A stretch of 64,000 nucleotides of DNA, taken from positions 1-64,000 of the forward strand of contig CAIMUX010000130.1 of the NCBI GenBank assembly GCA_903844735.1, in the 5' to 3' direction. Position numbers and translations under genes: made by a program. Below, in pieces: positions 34,487 through 44,161 of this stretch. Source of the stretch: Candidatus Eiseniibacteriota bacterium (GTDB lineage Bacteria; Eisenbacteria; RBG-16-71-46; CAIMUX01). Each line of letters opens with the position of its first letter. Position 1 is the stretch's first letter. Below the pieces are notes generated by a model. That model saw only the letters and a program-made list of their open reading frames with translations, made no database searches and had not been told where the DNA came from.

Positions 34487-36574
34487 ATGCCGCACCGCAA
34501 TCGTCCGGACCGGGAGCGGTCGGCACCCCCACGGGGGGAGCCGGATCATCGCCCGCCCGAACACGCGCAGGGCGCCGAGGAACGGTTCGCCGGCTCCGGT
34601 ACTCGTTTGAGCCCAAGAGCAGCTCCGAACTTCCACGATCGGCAGCCCCACCCCAATCTCCCCGCGTTCCTTCCGCTGACCCCGGCCGAGGTCCATGCCC
34701 GCGGCTGGGATGAGGTCGACGTCGTCTTTGTCACCGGCGACGCCTATGTCGATCACCCCAGCTTCGCCAATGCGCTGCTCGGACGGGTGCTGGAGGACGC
34801 CGGCTATCGCGTCGCGATCCTGGCCCAACCCGACTGGCGCTCGTGCGAGCCGTGGCGCGTCTTCGGCCGCCCGCGCCTCTTCTTCGGCATCAGCGCGGGC
34901 AACATGGACTCGATGATCAATCACTACACGGCCAACCGGAAGGTGCGCAACGACGACGCCTACAGCCCCGGAGGCGAAATCGGCCGTCGCCCGGACCGCG
35001 CCACCCTTGCCTACTGCCAGCGCGCGAGAGAGGCGTTCCCCGGTGTGCCGGTGATCGCCGGAGGCGTCGAAGCCAGCTTGCGCCGTCTCGCCCACTACGA
35101 CTACTGGAGCGACAAGGTCCGCCGCTCCATCCTCCTCGATAGCAAAGCAGACCTGCTCGTCTTCGGCATGGGCGAGAAGCCGATCCTGGAAATCGCCCGT
35201 CGGCTAGCCGCCGGAGAGTCCGTGCGGACGCTGCGCGACATGCGGGGGATTGCCTATCGTCTCGGCGCCAGCGAAGCGGCGCCGGCGGGCAACGACACCG
35301 TGACGTTGCCGACCTACGAGGACGCCGCATCCGACCCGGTCGCCTTCTGTCGGTTGACGCGGCTGGCCCACCAAGAGACGAACCCGTACAACGCGCGACG
35401 GCTCACGCAACGGCACGGCAACGAGGTGGTTGTGGTCAACCCACCCGGCCTGCCGCTCACCCCTTTGGAGATCGACCGCGTCTACGGCCTCCCCTACATC
35501 CGGCGGCCCCACCCATCTTACGGCCGGACAAAGATCCCCGCGTTCGAGGTGGTGCGCACCTCGGTACAGATCATGAGGGGCTGTTTTGGCGGCTGCACCT
35601 TCTGCTCCATCACCGCCCACGAAGGACGGATCGTGCAGAGCCGCAGCCCCGAGTCGGTTCTCGGGGAAATCCGGAAGATGGCGGCGGAACCGGGGTTCTC
35701 CGGCGTGATCAGCGACATCGGCGGACCCACGGCGAACATGTACCGGATGCGCTGCGCGAAGCCCGACGTGGAGGCGACGTGTCGTCGCTTGAGCTGTGTT
35801 CACCCGACGATCTGCAAGCTCCTCGACACCGACCACACTGCGATTCTCGGCCTGATGCGTTCGGTACGCCGCATGAGCGGGGTCAAACAGGTCTTCGTCG
35901 CTTCCGGCATCCGCATGGATCTAGCCCGGCTCTCGCCCCAGTACATTCGCGAACTGGCCGCGCACCACACCGGCGGGCTGCTCAAAATTGCCCCGGAGCA
36001 CACCGACCCGGAGGTGCTGCGGCTCATGAAGAAGCCCGGCAGCCGGGACTTTCTGGAGTTCGCCCGGCTCTTCCACGCGGCCTCGAAGGAGGCGGGAAAG
36101 ACGCAGCACCTCGTGCCCTACTACATCTCCGGCCATCCGGGCAGCGATCTGAACGCCATGATCGACCTGGCTGTGTTTCTCAAGCGCAACGGCTACCGAC
36201 CAGACCAGGTGCAGGACTTCATCCCCAGCCCTTTCGACATCGCCGCGGCCATGTACCACACCGGCCTCGATCCGTTCACCCTGCAGCCGGTGCCGGTGGC
36301 CAAAGGGCTGCATGACCGGCGGCTACAGCGGGCACTTCTCCGGTTCTTCAAGCCTGAAAACTGGTTCGATGTCCACAAAGCCCTGATCGAGGCGGGAAGG
36401 GCCGATCTCATCGGTGGGGGCTGCGACTGCCTCATCGCCGCGAAGCCGCCCCTGGAGGCGATGATCCAACGGCGGGAACGCACCCCGTCCCAACGCGCCA
36501 CGTCGGCTGGACCGGGTTATCGTCCACATCGCAAGAGCGCATCGAGACGCCCCCGGGGCGGGGCAGCCGGTTAG
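34487..36574 (+). CDS. YgiQ-family radical SAM protein
   Basis: A 695-residue enzyme of the YgiQ/UPF0313 family. The N-terminal half ([16 protein letters not shown], then [17 protein letters not shown]) is family-specific and B12-domain-like. The iron-sulfur motif [18 protein letters not shown] has Cys 366, 370 and 373 in the CxxxCxxC spacing. The family tail includes [20 protein letters not shown]. Length is normal. The start is uncertain because the first 55 residues show no similarity; ATG 34487 is the first available, and similarity begins near FLPLTPAEV. Biochemical function of the family is not established. Confidence 0.9.
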   Translation: MPHRNRPDRERSAPPRGEPDHRPPEHAQGAEERFAGSGTRLSPRAAPNFHDRQPHPNLPAFLPLTPAEVHARGWDEVDVVFVTGDAYVDHPSFANALLGRVLEDAGYRVAILAQPDWRSCEPWRVFGRPRLFFGISAGNMDSMINHYTANRKVRNDDAYSPGGEIGRRPDRATLAYCQRAREAFPGVPVIAGGVEASLRRLAHYDYWSDKVRRSILLDSKADLLVFGMGEKPILEIARRLAAGESVRTLRDMRGIAYRLGASEAAPAGNDTVTLPTYEDAASDPVAFCRLTRLAHQETNPYNARRLTQRHGNEVVVVNPPGLPLTPLEIDRVYGLPYIRRPHPSYGRTKIPAFEVVRTSVQIMRGCFGGCTFCSITAHEGRIVQSRSPESVLGEIRKMAAEPGFSGVISDIGGPTANMYRMRCAKPDVEATCRRLSCVHPTICKLLDTDHTAILGLMRSVRRMSGVKQVFVASGIRMDLARLSPQYIRELAAHHTGGLLKIAPEHTDPEVLRLMKKPGSRDFLEFARLFHAASKEAGKTQHLVPYYISGHPGSDLNAMIDLAVFLKRNGYRPDQVQDFIPSPFDIAAAMYHTGLDPFTLQPVPVAKGLHDRRLQRALLRFFKPENWFDVHKALIEAGRADLIGGGCDCLIAAKPPLEAMIQRRERTPSQRATSAGPGYRPHRKSASRRPRGGAAG

Positions 36575-36619
36575 TCCGGGATTTGCAAATCTCGGCGGCT
36601 GCCTCTATCGTTGCTCTCC

Positions 36620-37780
36620 ATGCGTCCGCGCCTCCTTTTCATTCACCTCCACCCTTCGTCCTTCGTGCGGGACGACCTGGAGATCCTTGCCCGTCGCTAC
36701 GACATCCGGATCTTTCACTTCGTCGGGGGCGCCTCAGGAAACCCGTTCCTACGGGGCGTTTCGTTGGCACGCTCCGCGATAGCGCAGGCTCTCTGGCTCT
36801 GCCGGGAGCTGCCCCGGGCCGGAATCGTCTATGGATGGTTTGCCGACTATCACCTGGTGCTTCCGATGCTGCTGGCGCAGCTCTGGCGCCGACCGAGCGT
36901 AGTGGTTCTGGGTGGTTTCGATGCAAACTGTCTCCCTGAGCTTGGTTACGGTGTCTTTCACAGCCGTTGGCGTGCCCCGCTGGCGCGCTTGGTTGTCCGC
37001 CGGGCAACTTTTCTCCTGGCAGTAACCCCGGAGCTAATGCAGGGCGAGAGCCGCTATGCCACGTGGCCGGATGTGCGCCGCAATGGAATCCTGGCTCACG
37101 TACCCGGCCTCGACACACCGCACGAGATCCTCGCCACCGGTTTCGACCCCGGAGCTTGGCCGGCGGGGCCGGATGAAAGGCCACGCTCGGTCTGCACCGT
37201 CGCCGGGATCAAGAGCGAGCGCACGTTCCTGGTCAAAGGACTCGACATCTTCTTCGAGGTGGCCCGCCTGCTCCCCGAGACCCCGTTCCTCGTCGTCGGG
37301 ATAAGTGAGAGGCAGAGAGAGCGTGTACAGCGGCGGCACCCGCCTCCGGAAAATGTCCGTTTCCAGGACGCGTTGCCTCGATCGGCGCTGGTCGAGATCT
37401 ATGGACAGACATCCGTCTATCTTCAGTTGTCCCGCACGGAGGGGGGGCTTCCCATGGTCCTGGGTGAAGCCATGCTGTGCGGATGCATTCCCGTGGCAAG
37501 CGACGCGGGGGGGATGCCCGGCACGGTCGGCGACGCCGGTTTCCTGGTGGAGGCTCCCGATCCCCCGGCGATCGCCGAGGTGGTGCGCCGCGCCTTGGAC
37601 ATGGGCGCAGACCCGCAACGGGGTCCCCGGGCACGGGCGCGAGCGCGCGAACGCATCGCTGAGCTATTCCACCGGGAAACGCGGGCATCACGTCTCCTGG
37701 CGATCCTGGAGCGATTGGAGCGAAGGAAGGAACCTACATCGCCCAACCAGGTCTACCCAGACGAAGAGTCGTCGCGGTAA
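36620..37780 (+). CDS. Glycosyltransferase, GT4-like
   Basis: A 386-residue cytoplasmic sugar transferase with two Rossmann halves. The C-terminal half contains GIKSERTFLVKGLDIFFEV, a VKG-x-D nucleotide-sugar loop, and the E-x7-E motif region RTEGGLPMVLGEAMLCGCIP. ATG 36620 begins the hydrophobic first strand MRPRLLFIHL. It belongs to an envelope-glycan cluster with two methyltransferases and a flippase downstream. Its 3' end overlaps that of the leftward AbiEii gene by 28 bases. Donor and acceptor cannot be told. Confidence 0.85.
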   Translation: MRPRLLFIHLHPSSFVRDDLEILARRYDIRIFHFVGGASGNPFLRGVSLARSAIAQALWLCRELPRAGIVYGWFADYHLVLPMLLAQLWRRPSVVVLGGFDANCLPELGYGVFHSRWRAPLARLVVRRATFLLAVTPELMQGESRYATWPDVRRNGILAHVPGLDTPHEILATGFDPGAWPAGPDERPRSVCTVAGIKSERTFLVKGLDIFFEVARLLPETPFLVVGISERQRERVQRRHPPPENVRFQDALPRSALVEIYGQTSVYLQLSRTEGGLPMVLGEAMLCGCIPVASDAGGMPGTVGDAGFLVEAPDPPAIAEVVRRALDMGADPQRGPRARARARERIAELFHRETRASRLLAILERLERRKEPTSPNQVYPDEESSR

Positions 37781-38568
37781 GGGGCGATCAACGGCCAAGC
37801 GCCGCGGACCGAGCCAAAGTGCCGGCACAGATCCCGAAACCTGCTTCCGGTGGGCTCCGGGGTCACCGGGACTCCCTCGGGCGTGAGATAGAGACAGCCC
37901 AGGTCCGCTTCGGGTAGCGACTCGATCAACCCTTGCGCCTGCTCCACGGCCGTCAGCCACTGCCGCTTGAGTTCGGCCACACCCAGCGGTTCGCGCAAAT
38001 GCAATCGATCGAGATGATCCTGCGAGTACCTGACGTGTCGTCCCGCATGATCCAGCAGAAACGCGGGTGAGTAACCGGGGTCCTTGCCGCATGCTGACCA
38101 AGCTAGTGCGCCGACCGATAGGTACGTTCGGTGAAGGTGGAGGATGTCGACGAAATCCCGAACCTCCTCGCGACCGACCAGTGCCAGGATCTTGTTCACG
38201 GCCGCATCAGCATCGTGAAGACGATACCCACAGAAGTCGTCCGCCTGCACGGGAAAGAAACGGAAGGCGGAGTCCTGGGCCCACTCCAGCTTGAGCTTCT
38301 CTCCACCAACCGACACCACGGCCCTGTAGAACGCCGGTGTCCGCAGAAGCCACTCGAAATCGATGTCGGCGGTGAGCAGCGTCTTGGCGTCGGCTTCAGC
38401 ACACAGAGCCACGCTGTCGGCGACGTCGTGGAAGAAGTCGAGATCCTGCGAAAAACGAGGGCTATCGTCCGAACGATGCAGGACGGTGGCACCTGCCAGA
38501 TAGCTTTCCGGGCTACGGCCGGCCGCCAGGATCCTGAGCATGCGCGCCTGTAGGTCGGTTAGCGGCAT
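37753..38568 (-). CDS. AbiEii/AbiGii-type nucleotidyltransferase (toxin)
   Basis: A 271-residue nucleotidyltransferase. The active-site motif SQDLDFFHDV supplies the D-x-D metal ligands, preceded by LAGATVLHR, which matches the family GGTAL helix. EKLKLEWAQD supplies the later acidic residue, and RDFVDILHLHR is the typical helical motif. I start at ATG 38568; the frame is open to 38682 but would overlap the small upstream gene entirely. AbiEii-type proteins block growth by modifying tRNA ends in studied cases. The small gene at 38559-38765 overlaps its start and is the probable partner. Confidence 0.85.
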   Translation of the reverse strand: MPLTDLQARMLRILAAGRSPESYLAGATVLHRSDDSPRFSQDLDFFHDVADSVALCAEADAKTLLTADIDFEWLLRTPAFYRAVVSVGGEKLKLEWAQDSAFRFFPVQADDFCGYRLHDADAAVNKILALVGREEVRDFVDILHLHRTYLSVGALAWSACGKDPGYSPAFLLDHAGRHVRYSQDHLDRLHLREPLGVAELKRQWLTAVEQAQGLIESLPEADLGCLYLTPEGVPVTPEPTGSRFRDLCRHFGSVRGAWPLIAPYRDDSSSG

Positions 38569-38765
38569 AACTTCGCGGCCAGCAGGAACCCTCGCCGCCC
38601 TCCGTTTTGTCGAAGGCCGCGAACGATCTCGTCCAGATCCGCCGGCTTGAGCTCGATATCCTCGCGCAGATACCAGAAACACTGAGCGTGGAAGTCGTGC
38701 AAGACCTTCCTCGCGAGCTCCAGCTTCTCCGGCAGGGAGAGCGTGTTGTCGTCTGTTTGATTCAT
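38559..38765 (-). CDS. Small putative antitoxin partner of the AbiEii-type toxin
   Basis: A 68-residue, helix-rich, charged protein (MNQTDDNTLSLPEKLELAR, then FWYLREDIELKPADLDEIV). It matches small genes commonly found directly before AbiEii-type nucleotidyltransferases. ATG 38765 is preferred to the longer frame. Its stop overlaps the toxin ATG by ten bases, implying coupled translation. No DNA-binding motif is obvious, so the mode of antitoxin action is open. Confidence 0.7.
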   Translation of the reverse strand: MNQTDDNTLSLPEKLELARKVLHDFHAQCFWYLREDIELKPADLDEIVRGLRQNGGRRGFLLAAKLCR

Positions 38766-38850
38766 GTCTGAACCGGCGGAAGAACCGTACCGCACTACGC
38801 GGTTGCGGTCAACGGCCTGGCACGCCGAATCGGCCTGGCCGACCCCGCCG

Positions 38851-39447
38851 TCAGCGCAGCTTGAGCTCGTGCACCTGCAGTTTGATGCGCCCCACCGTCA
38901 GGCGCAGGAACGGCCGCAGCCCGGTGAAGTAGAAGCTCCATTCCCGCCGAACCCCCACCTCGCGGTAGCGCACCGGCTCGTACCCCGCCTGCTCAAGGAG
39001 AAACCGGAAGCGCCGACGGTCGATCTCGTGCCAGTGGAAGTCCGACCAAAAAACCCGGGGGCGCAACGGATAGGTGACGAAGACCCGCGTCCGCGGATCG
39101 CAGTGTTCGCGCAGCCGCGTGAGGAAGAGGAGCGGGTTCATCATGTGCTCGATGACCTCAAAGGCAAAGACGGCGCCGAAGCCCCCAGGCGGTGTCGGTC
39201 CCAGCGGCCGCCAGTCGCTGTAGTCGAAGTCGCCGTCGGTGTTCACGATCTCCACCCGGAAATGCTCTCCCAACTCGCGGCTGAATCCGTTGGCGGGACC
39301 GATGTCGAGGACGGGTCCCGAAAGGGTCTCGCCGATGAAGGCGACGGTGTGCCGCAGGCGCCTGGTTTCGACCGCACCGCCATAGGTCGGCTCGGCCTTG
39401 GGATTGAGGCCCGTGGCGCCGGCGGGACCGGTGAAAGGACCGCTCAC
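38851..39447 (-). CDS. Class I SAM-dependent methyltransferase
   Basis: A 198-residue Rossmann-fold methyltransferase. SAM-binding motif I is VLDIGPANGFSRELG, motif II is EIVNTDGDFD, and AFEVIEHMMNPLLFL is the methyltransferase-11-like EVIEH motif. I use GTG 39447 because it overlaps the stop of the upstream methyltransferase in a GTGA arrangement. The C-terminal amphipathic segment FYFTGLRPFLRLTVGRI may associate with the membrane. Context suggests it acts on sugars or lipids of an envelope glycan. Substrate not predictable. Confidence 0.8.
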   Translation of the reverse strand: MSGPFTGPAGATGLNPKAEPTYGGAVETRRLRHTVAFIGETLSGPVLDIGPANGFSRELGEHFRVEIVNTDGDFDYSDWRPLGPTPPGGFGAVFAFEVIEHMMNPLLFLTRLREHCDPRTRVFVTYPLRPRVFWSDFHWHEIDRRRFRFLLEQAGYEPVRYREVGVRREWSFYFTGLRPFLRLTVGRIKLQVHELKLR

Positions 39448-40145
39448 TTGAACTCCCTCTCGTAGATGAAGAAGTCGGCCAGCGAGCCCGAGCCGTCCTC
39501 TTCGCGATAGGGGTAGCGGTTCGGGATCCGGCGCCGAAGCGTCCAGCCGGGAATGTTGGCCGCCACCCAAGCCGTGAATGCGCGGTGGCGGACATGCGGC
39601 ACCGGCTCTTCTCGTTCGAAATCGCTGGAGAAAATCACGACCAGCCGCCTCGCCGCGCCGAAGAGATCGCGCAGGTGGCGGGCGAAGACGTCATCCTCCA
39701 CAAGGTGGTAGAGGACATCGAGGCTGAGCGCCAGTTCGGCCTGCGCGCTCCCGGACAGATCCCGCGGAAACTGGGGCGTGTAGAGGCAGAACCGCTTCGT
39801 CGCATCGCCGGCAAAGCGGACCCGGCAGCGGTCGAGAACCGTGGACGAAACATCGAGACCGAGGTACGCGGGGCAGTCGAAGAGCGCAAGCTGAGCACCG
39901 TCACCGCAGCCGAACTCGATGATGCTCTGAATCCCGTGCTCATGAATCAAGCCGCGCAGGACCTCGGCCTTGAACGCTGCCAGCTCGCCGTAGGAGCCCA
40001 CACCCGAGGACCCACCCGCTCGGTACCGCCGCTCCCAGTAGGCCCGCGAGCCGTGGAAGGTGAGGCGTTGCTTCCAGCGGCCTAGCAGCACCGAGACGGC
40101 CCTCATGAACGGCAGCGGGCGCCTGCCTGTCGGTTTAGTCTCCAT
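39444..40145 (-). CDS. Class I SAM-dependent methyltransferase
   Basis: A 233-residue methyltransferase with motif I IIEFGCGDGAQLALF, motif II AYLGLDVSSTVLDRC and motif IV LALSLDVLYHLVEDDVF. The N-terminal SRAYWERRYRAGGSSGVGSYGE is typical of glycan-cluster methyltransferases, often near flippases. It is first in a two-gene operon with the methyltransferase downstream. It is divergent from the flippase gene, with 127 bases between. Confidence 0.83.
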   Translation of the reverse strand: METKPTGRRPLPFMRAVSVLLGRWKQRLTFHGSRAYWERRYRAGGSSGVGSYGELAAFKAEVLRGLIHEHGIQSIIEFGCGDGAQLALFDCPAYLGLDVSSTVLDRCRVRFAGDATKRFCLYTPQFPRDLSGSAQAELALSLDVLYHLVEDDVFARHLRDLFGAARRLVVIFSSDFEREEPVPHVRHRAFTAWVAANIPGWTLRRRIPNRYPYREEDGSGSLADFFIYEREFK

Positions 40146-40272
40146 GGCCGCGGATTCTGCGGTCTCGATGGCAGTCCTGTCCAGCTCCCGGTACCGCCGT
40201 GAGATTCGGCGCAGATGCCCCCCACTTCGAATCTCAGTACCGCCCGGGGGAAGTCGGGCCTAGACTCACGCC

Positions 40273-41742
40273 ATGCGCCACCCGCTTCGCAGCATCGCCG
40301 TCCAAGGGGCCTGGTACGCCGCGGGGAGCGCCCTCGTCAAGGTGAGCGGGCTCATCCTGCTCCCGGTCCTGACCAACACGCGTTTTCTCTCGGTGGCCGA
40401 CTATGGCTTCTGGGGCGTGCTCGAGGTCTCGGCGCAGATTGCCGTGGCCACGCTGGGCCTCGCGCTCTCCGTGGGGTTGGTGCGGTTCTACAACGAGCCG
40501 TGGGGCGGCGACCGGGCGCTCGCCGCCACCTGGTGGATGACGGCGGGAATCGCGGGCCTCATCGCGGTGGTGGGGGGCGTGGCGGTGGCCCGCTTCGCGC
40601 CGGTGGCGCTGCGCCCGGTGTATGCGTGGCTCCTCGTTCACACCGCGGGCGAGCTGCTCCTCGCGGTGCCGCTGGCCTACCTGCGGGCGCGGGAGCGGGC
40701 CCTCGTCCACACGCTGGTGCAGGGACTGAAACTGGCCCTTCTGGTGTCGATCGCGCTGGTCCTCATGGTGCGCCACGCGCAGGGGCTCGCGGGCCTGACC
40801 CGGGCGCTAGGCATCTCGACCGGGGCGACCCTGGTGATCGCGGTGCTGTGGTCCAAGCACCCGGCGTTCTTCGGCCGTGCCCTCTGCGGAGGGCCGCTCT
40901 TCGACCGCACCCTGGCGGTACGGCTCCTCAAGTTTTCGGTGCCGCTAGTGCTGGGGGGCCTTGGCTCGATGGTGCTGAATGCGGGGGACCGGTACGTCCT
41001 CGCCGGACTGCGCCCCCCGGAAGATCTCGCCTACTACAGCCTGGCCAGCCGCTTCGGCGGCGTGGTGAACATGTTGGCGGTGCAGCCGCTCAATCTCGCC
41101 TGGATGCCGCTGCTTTTCCGGCTGCGAGAGGACCAGCGGCCCGGCGTGCTGCGGCTCTTGGTGCCCTACCTCGCCATCGCCCTTTGTGCCGCGGTGATTG
41201 TGATCTCGATCTTCGCAGCGCCGGTGCTGCACATCATGAGCTCGGACCCGGTCTACGCGGAGCGAGCCGTGCCGCTCATCCCCTGGGTCGGTTTCGGGTT
41301 CGCCGCCTTCGGCCTGGCCGTGGTGACCACCGGCGTGCTGGCGCTCTTTCACCGCACCCGCATTGTATCTCTCTGCATCCTCCTCGTCGCGGCACTCAAC
41401 ATTGCGCTGAACTTCGCCCTGGTGCCGCGCTTCGGGCCGGCCGGTTCGGCGGTGGCGACCCTGGTTTCGTACCTCGCCCTCGACATCGCGCACTTCCGGC
41501 TCATCGCGTCTCTGGTGCCGAACCGCTACCCATGGGGACGAATCTTCGGCGTGGCGGCCGTGTCGGCGGCGGCGGCGTTCGCGGGGGCGCTGCGGCCCTA
41601 CACGGGGGGCGTGACTGACTGGTGCTTCCGGGGCGGTCTGTTGGCGGCCTGGGCCGCCGCGCTGCTCGTGACGCGCTGGTTCACGATCGGGGAGATGCGC
41701 GAAATCGTGAGGGTCATGCGGGGGCCGATGTCAAGACCGTGA
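40273..41742 (+). CDS. Wzx-type polysaccharide flippase
   Basis: A 489-residue integral membrane protein with about 14 hydrophobic segments. The N-terminus GAWYAAGSALVKVSGLILLP and the LGGLGSMVLNAGDRYVLAGL segment are typical of the MOP-superfamily polysaccharide exporters that flip lipid-linked oligosaccharides. FSVPLVLGGLGSM is the central inverted-repeat hinge. ATG 40273 lies shortly after a purine-poor leader, so the ribosome-binding site is weak. Together with the glycosyltransferase and methyltransferases it suggests O-antigen or exopolysaccharide assembly. Confidence 0.9.
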   Translation: MRHPLRSIAVQGAWYAAGSALVKVSGLILLPVLTNTRFLSVADYGFWGVLEVSAQIAVATLGLALSVGLVRFYNEPWGGDRALAATWWMTAGIAGLIAVVGGVAVARFAPVALRPVYAWLLVHTAGELLLAVPLAYLRARERALVHTLVQGLKLALLVSIALVLMVRHAQGLAGLTRALGISTGATLVIAVLWSKHPAFFGRALCGGPLFDRTLAVRLLKFSVPLVLGGLGSMVLNAGDRYVLAGLRPPEDLAYYSLASRFGGVVNMLAVQPLNLAWMPLLFRLREDQRPGVLRLLVPYLAIALCAAVIVISIFAAPVLHIMSSDPVYAERAVPLIPWVGFGFAAFGLAVVTTGVLALFHRTRIVSLCILLVAALNIALNFALVPRFGPAGSAVATLVSYLALDIAHFRLIASLVPNRYPWGRIFGVAAVSAAAAFAGALRPYTGGVTDWCFRGGLLAAWAAALLVTRWFTIGEMREIVRVMRGPMSRP

Positions 41743-41855
41743 GTTGTGCATCGGCCGAGCCGACGGCTGCATGTGCTTGCCGGGCCCTGACCGGGTTGAT
41801 CGGAGCTCCGCGCCGGCGAGGCCCGCAGACCACCTATTCACCTCTGGGACCGAGC

Positions 41856-42062
41856 TCACGCTTGGCCCGTCCTTCCTTCTGACGCTCTGCCTCGTGGATA
41901 CGACGCCTCCGCGCGAACCTGACCAGACGGACTGTCAAGAGTGAAGGCGGCTCCGCCCCAGACCCGGACATCGATTCCCAGGTGCCGCTTGTACCAGGCC
42001 TGCGGTGATGGAGCGTCTTTGGCTTTGAAGAAGATGCCGCCGATGCCAGTGACTCGTTTCAT
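41856..42062 (-). pseudogene. VOC (glyoxalase-like) gene, truncated
   Basis: ATG 42062 is preceded by GGAGG. The first 40 residues (MKRVTGIGGIFFKAKDAP, then WYKRHLGIDVRVWGGAAF) match the start of VOC-family dioxygenase-like proteins. The rest of the normal 120-140 residue fold is absent and replaced by unrelated sequence. Only one beta-alpha-beta unit remains, so the metal site cannot form. Confidence 0.75.
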
Positions 42063-42259
42063 GTGACCTCCGATGCGCGGTGGTGGTGAGAGGAATGCTT
42101 CTTCTGCGGCCAACGCATCGCTAAGTTGCGGGGACGGCCTGGCGCGGCCCTGGCCACCTCGCGGTTCAGGACGAGAACAACCTTCGTCAGCCAGGGCCGT
42201 GACAGGACGGCACCGGCAACTTCAGCGAATTGTTGAACAGAACCGACACCAGCGTCCGG
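42063..42259. other. No gene seen between VOC remnant and DUF2283 gene
   Basis: No supported frame. This and the short stretch 41743-41855 contain fragments that I cannot assign. Confidence 0.4.
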
Positions 42260-42529
42260 TCAGGCAGCAAGAAGCGGAGCCAGATCGGCACGCTTGATCG
42301 TGGCGAGGCCGAGTTTGCGCAGCACGCGGTTCATGGCCGCCAAAGAGACCGCCTCTGGAGCCGTGATCTCTATCCCGATCGGGCGTCCGCTCCGGCTCAG
42401 GTCAACGATCAAGCCGGATTCGTAGCGGACCGTCTTGTAGCTGCGTTGTCCGGGACGGCGTGGAAGGTAGAAGTAGGCGGCGATCGCCCGACCGAACCGA
42501 AACGTGACTTCTAGATAGGCTTGGCTCAT
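42260..42529 (-). CDS. DUF2283 protein (toxin-antitoxin-like partner)
   Basis: An 89-residue protein. VTFRFGRAIAAYFYLP with the later SGLIVDLSRSGRPIGIEI is the DUF2283 core, with a C-terminal helix appended. DUF2283 genes usually pair with DUF4258 genes, as here, and are thought to be the antitoxin side. ATG 42529 is used; the longer frame overlaps the partner. The gap between the genes is seven bases. Confidence 0.85.
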   Translation of the reverse strand: MSQAYLEVTFRFGRAIAAYFYLPRRPGQRSYKTVRYESGLIVDLSRSGRPIGIEITAPEAVSLAAMNRVLRKLGLATIKRADLAPLLAA

Positions 42530-42536
42530 AGGACCC

Positions 42537-42737
42537 TCATTGTACCGGATACGCAGTGATGACCACAAGAAGCTCGGTGGCCGGATTGGGCTCCACGATG
42601 ATCTCCCAATGCCTGCGGTGATAACGCGTTGCGATGATCCACCGGTAAGGAACGACGTCCACCCGAATCGCCACAACGCGGTCAAGCATCCGACGAAGGT
42701 CCAGTTCGGTGAACTGCCGATCCTCCAATCGCTTCAT
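42537..42737 (-). CDS. DUF4258-like protein, start uncertain
   Basis: At least 66 residues: MKRLEDRQFTELDLRRML, then ATRYHRRHWEIIVEPNPATE and VVITAYPVQ, typical of DUF4258, a BECR-like RNase-toxin-related fold. In-frame codons before the ATG continue the family as DWWAWELELSPHL, so the true protein is longer, but no ATG, GTG or TTG is available before an upstream stop. A CTG at 42803, just after AGGAGG, or a damaged 5' end would explain this. It is the probable toxin of the pair. Confidence 0.7.
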   Translation of the reverse strand: MKRLEDRQFTELDLRRMLDRVVAIRVDVVPYRWIIATRYHRRHWEIIVEPNPATELLVVITAYPVQ

Positions 42738-42865
42738 GAGGTGGGGGCTGAGCTCCAGCTCCCATGCCCACCAGTCAGGTCGTTCCCTTGGAGTCAGGTC
42801 CAGTCCTCCTGCCCTTCGGAAGGGCGCAACCTGTCGGCCTGCTTAGGGGCGTTACTCCTGTTCAA

Positions 42866-42910
42866 CAGCACAATATCCGTCCGAATGATGGGCTTGGAGT
42901 CCACAACCAC
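42866..42910 (+). repeat. 45-bp dispersed motif, copy 2
   Basis: Matches 20120-20164 at 39 of 45 bases. It sits about 130 bases before the DUF4258 gene, in a stretch (42738-43006) that otherwise holds nothing recognised. Confidence 0.75.
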
Positions 42911-43006
42911 TCCGTGGACTCGCGCCCCGGGCCCGCCCTCAGCCCATCGGCTCAACCAGCTCCTCACGAAACGGAAAGAGGCTGAAGATCCCGCCGGTGA
43001 AATCTC

Positions 43007-44098
43007 CTAGAACAAACCCCGAATCTTGTCCCAAACCCCAAAGTGAATGATGTCCTTGGCGATCACTCCCGCCATGAGCAGGAACAGGAGTACCATCCCG
43101 ACCTGTTGAATGACGATCTTGACCTTGTCCCCGAGCTTCCGCCGCGCGACGCCCTCGACCACTACGATGACGAGGTGCCCGCCGTCGAGGGCCGGAATCG
43201 GCAGCAGATTCAGTAGCCCGATGCTGAGACTGAGCATACCGATGAGATTCAGCAGGTAGAGAACCCCGGCATCGGCCGCCTGCTTCGAAGCGTTGGCGAT
43301 GGCGATAGGGCCGCCGAGCTCCTTCATGGAAAAGCCGGAGACGGCCTTCCAGAGGCTCTTCAGCACCAGCGCACCGCCTCCGATCGTCATCTCCCAACCG
43401 GCCTTGAGCGCGCCGCCGGGTCCCACCTTCTCAAACTTGTAATACGGACCCATGGCAATACCAATCCTGCCGACCTGCTTGACCTGGCCGTCCACCTTCG
43501 ACTCCTCGCTCTTCGGCACAACCGTCGCCTCCATCTCGGCGCCGGCGCGGGTCCACCGCACCACCAGCGATTGGTCGGGGTTCTTCTGGATGATCCCGAC
43601 AAGCTGCTCCCAGGTCTCGACCGGCGTGCCGTCGATCGAAACGATCCGGTCCGCGGCGCGTAACCCCGCCTGTTCGGCGGGCGATCCCGCCGTCACTTCG
43701 TTCACCACCGGTAGGGCGGCGATGGGAATTCCCTGCACCCCGGCCAGAAAGGAAAAAATCACGAAGGCTAAGACGAAGTTCATAAGTACGCCGGCGGTGA
43801 TGACCAGCGTCTTCTCCCAGGTCTTCTTCGACATGAATTCATGGGGAGCGCCCGTGAGTTTCTCCTCCCCGCCCAGGCTCTCGTCGATCATGCCGGACAT
43901 CTTGACGTAGCCGCCGAGAGGAATGGCGGAAATGCAGTAGTCGGTGTCACCGTACTTGCGTCCGTAGACGCGCGGCGGATACCCGATGGAGAAGCGCTCC
44001 ACCCGGATGCCGACCGCTTTGGCCGCCAGGAAGTGGCCCAGCTCGTGAATGAAGACGATGATCCCGATCGTTACGAGAAAATAGAGCAGGGTGATCAT
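43007..44098 (-). CDS. rseP: RIP-type site-2 zinc protease
   Basis: A 363-residue inner-membrane protease with active-site HELGH at residues 18-22 in the first membrane segment. The second motif is in PIPALDGGHLVIV near the C-terminus, giving the third zinc ligand. One PDZ domain is clear (GLRAADRIVSIDGTPVETWE), where E. coli RseP has two. PLGGYVKMSGM is a family hallmark. It would release membrane-bound anti-sigma factors or clear signal peptides. The vWA protein with an ECF sigma factor at 48141 is a conceivable client, but this is speculative. It has no dxr or bamA neighbour. Confidence 0.92.
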   Translation of the reverse strand: MITLLYFLVTIGIIVFIHELGHFLAAKAVGIRVERFSIGYPPRVYGRKYGDTDYCISAIPLGGYVKMSGMIDESLGGEEKLTGAPHEFMSKKTWEKTLVITAGVLMNFVLAFVIFSFLAGVQGIPIAALPVVNEVTAGSPAEQAGLRAADRIVSIDGTPVETWEQLVGIIQKNPDQSLVVRWTRAGAEMEATVVPKSEESKVDGQVKQVGRIGIAMGPYYKFEKVGPGGALKAGWEMTIGGGALVLKSLWKAVSGFSMKELGGPIAIANASKQAADAGVLYLLNLIGMLSLSIGLLNLLPIPALDGGHLVIVVVEGVARRKLGDKVKIVIQQVGMVLLFLLMAGVIAKDIIHFGVWDKIRGLF

Positions 44099-44161
44099 CC
44101 GGGCCTCCCAGCGGGGGCGCGCGTCCGTGGCCTTGCAGCCACGACCGACGCCCGCGCTGCA

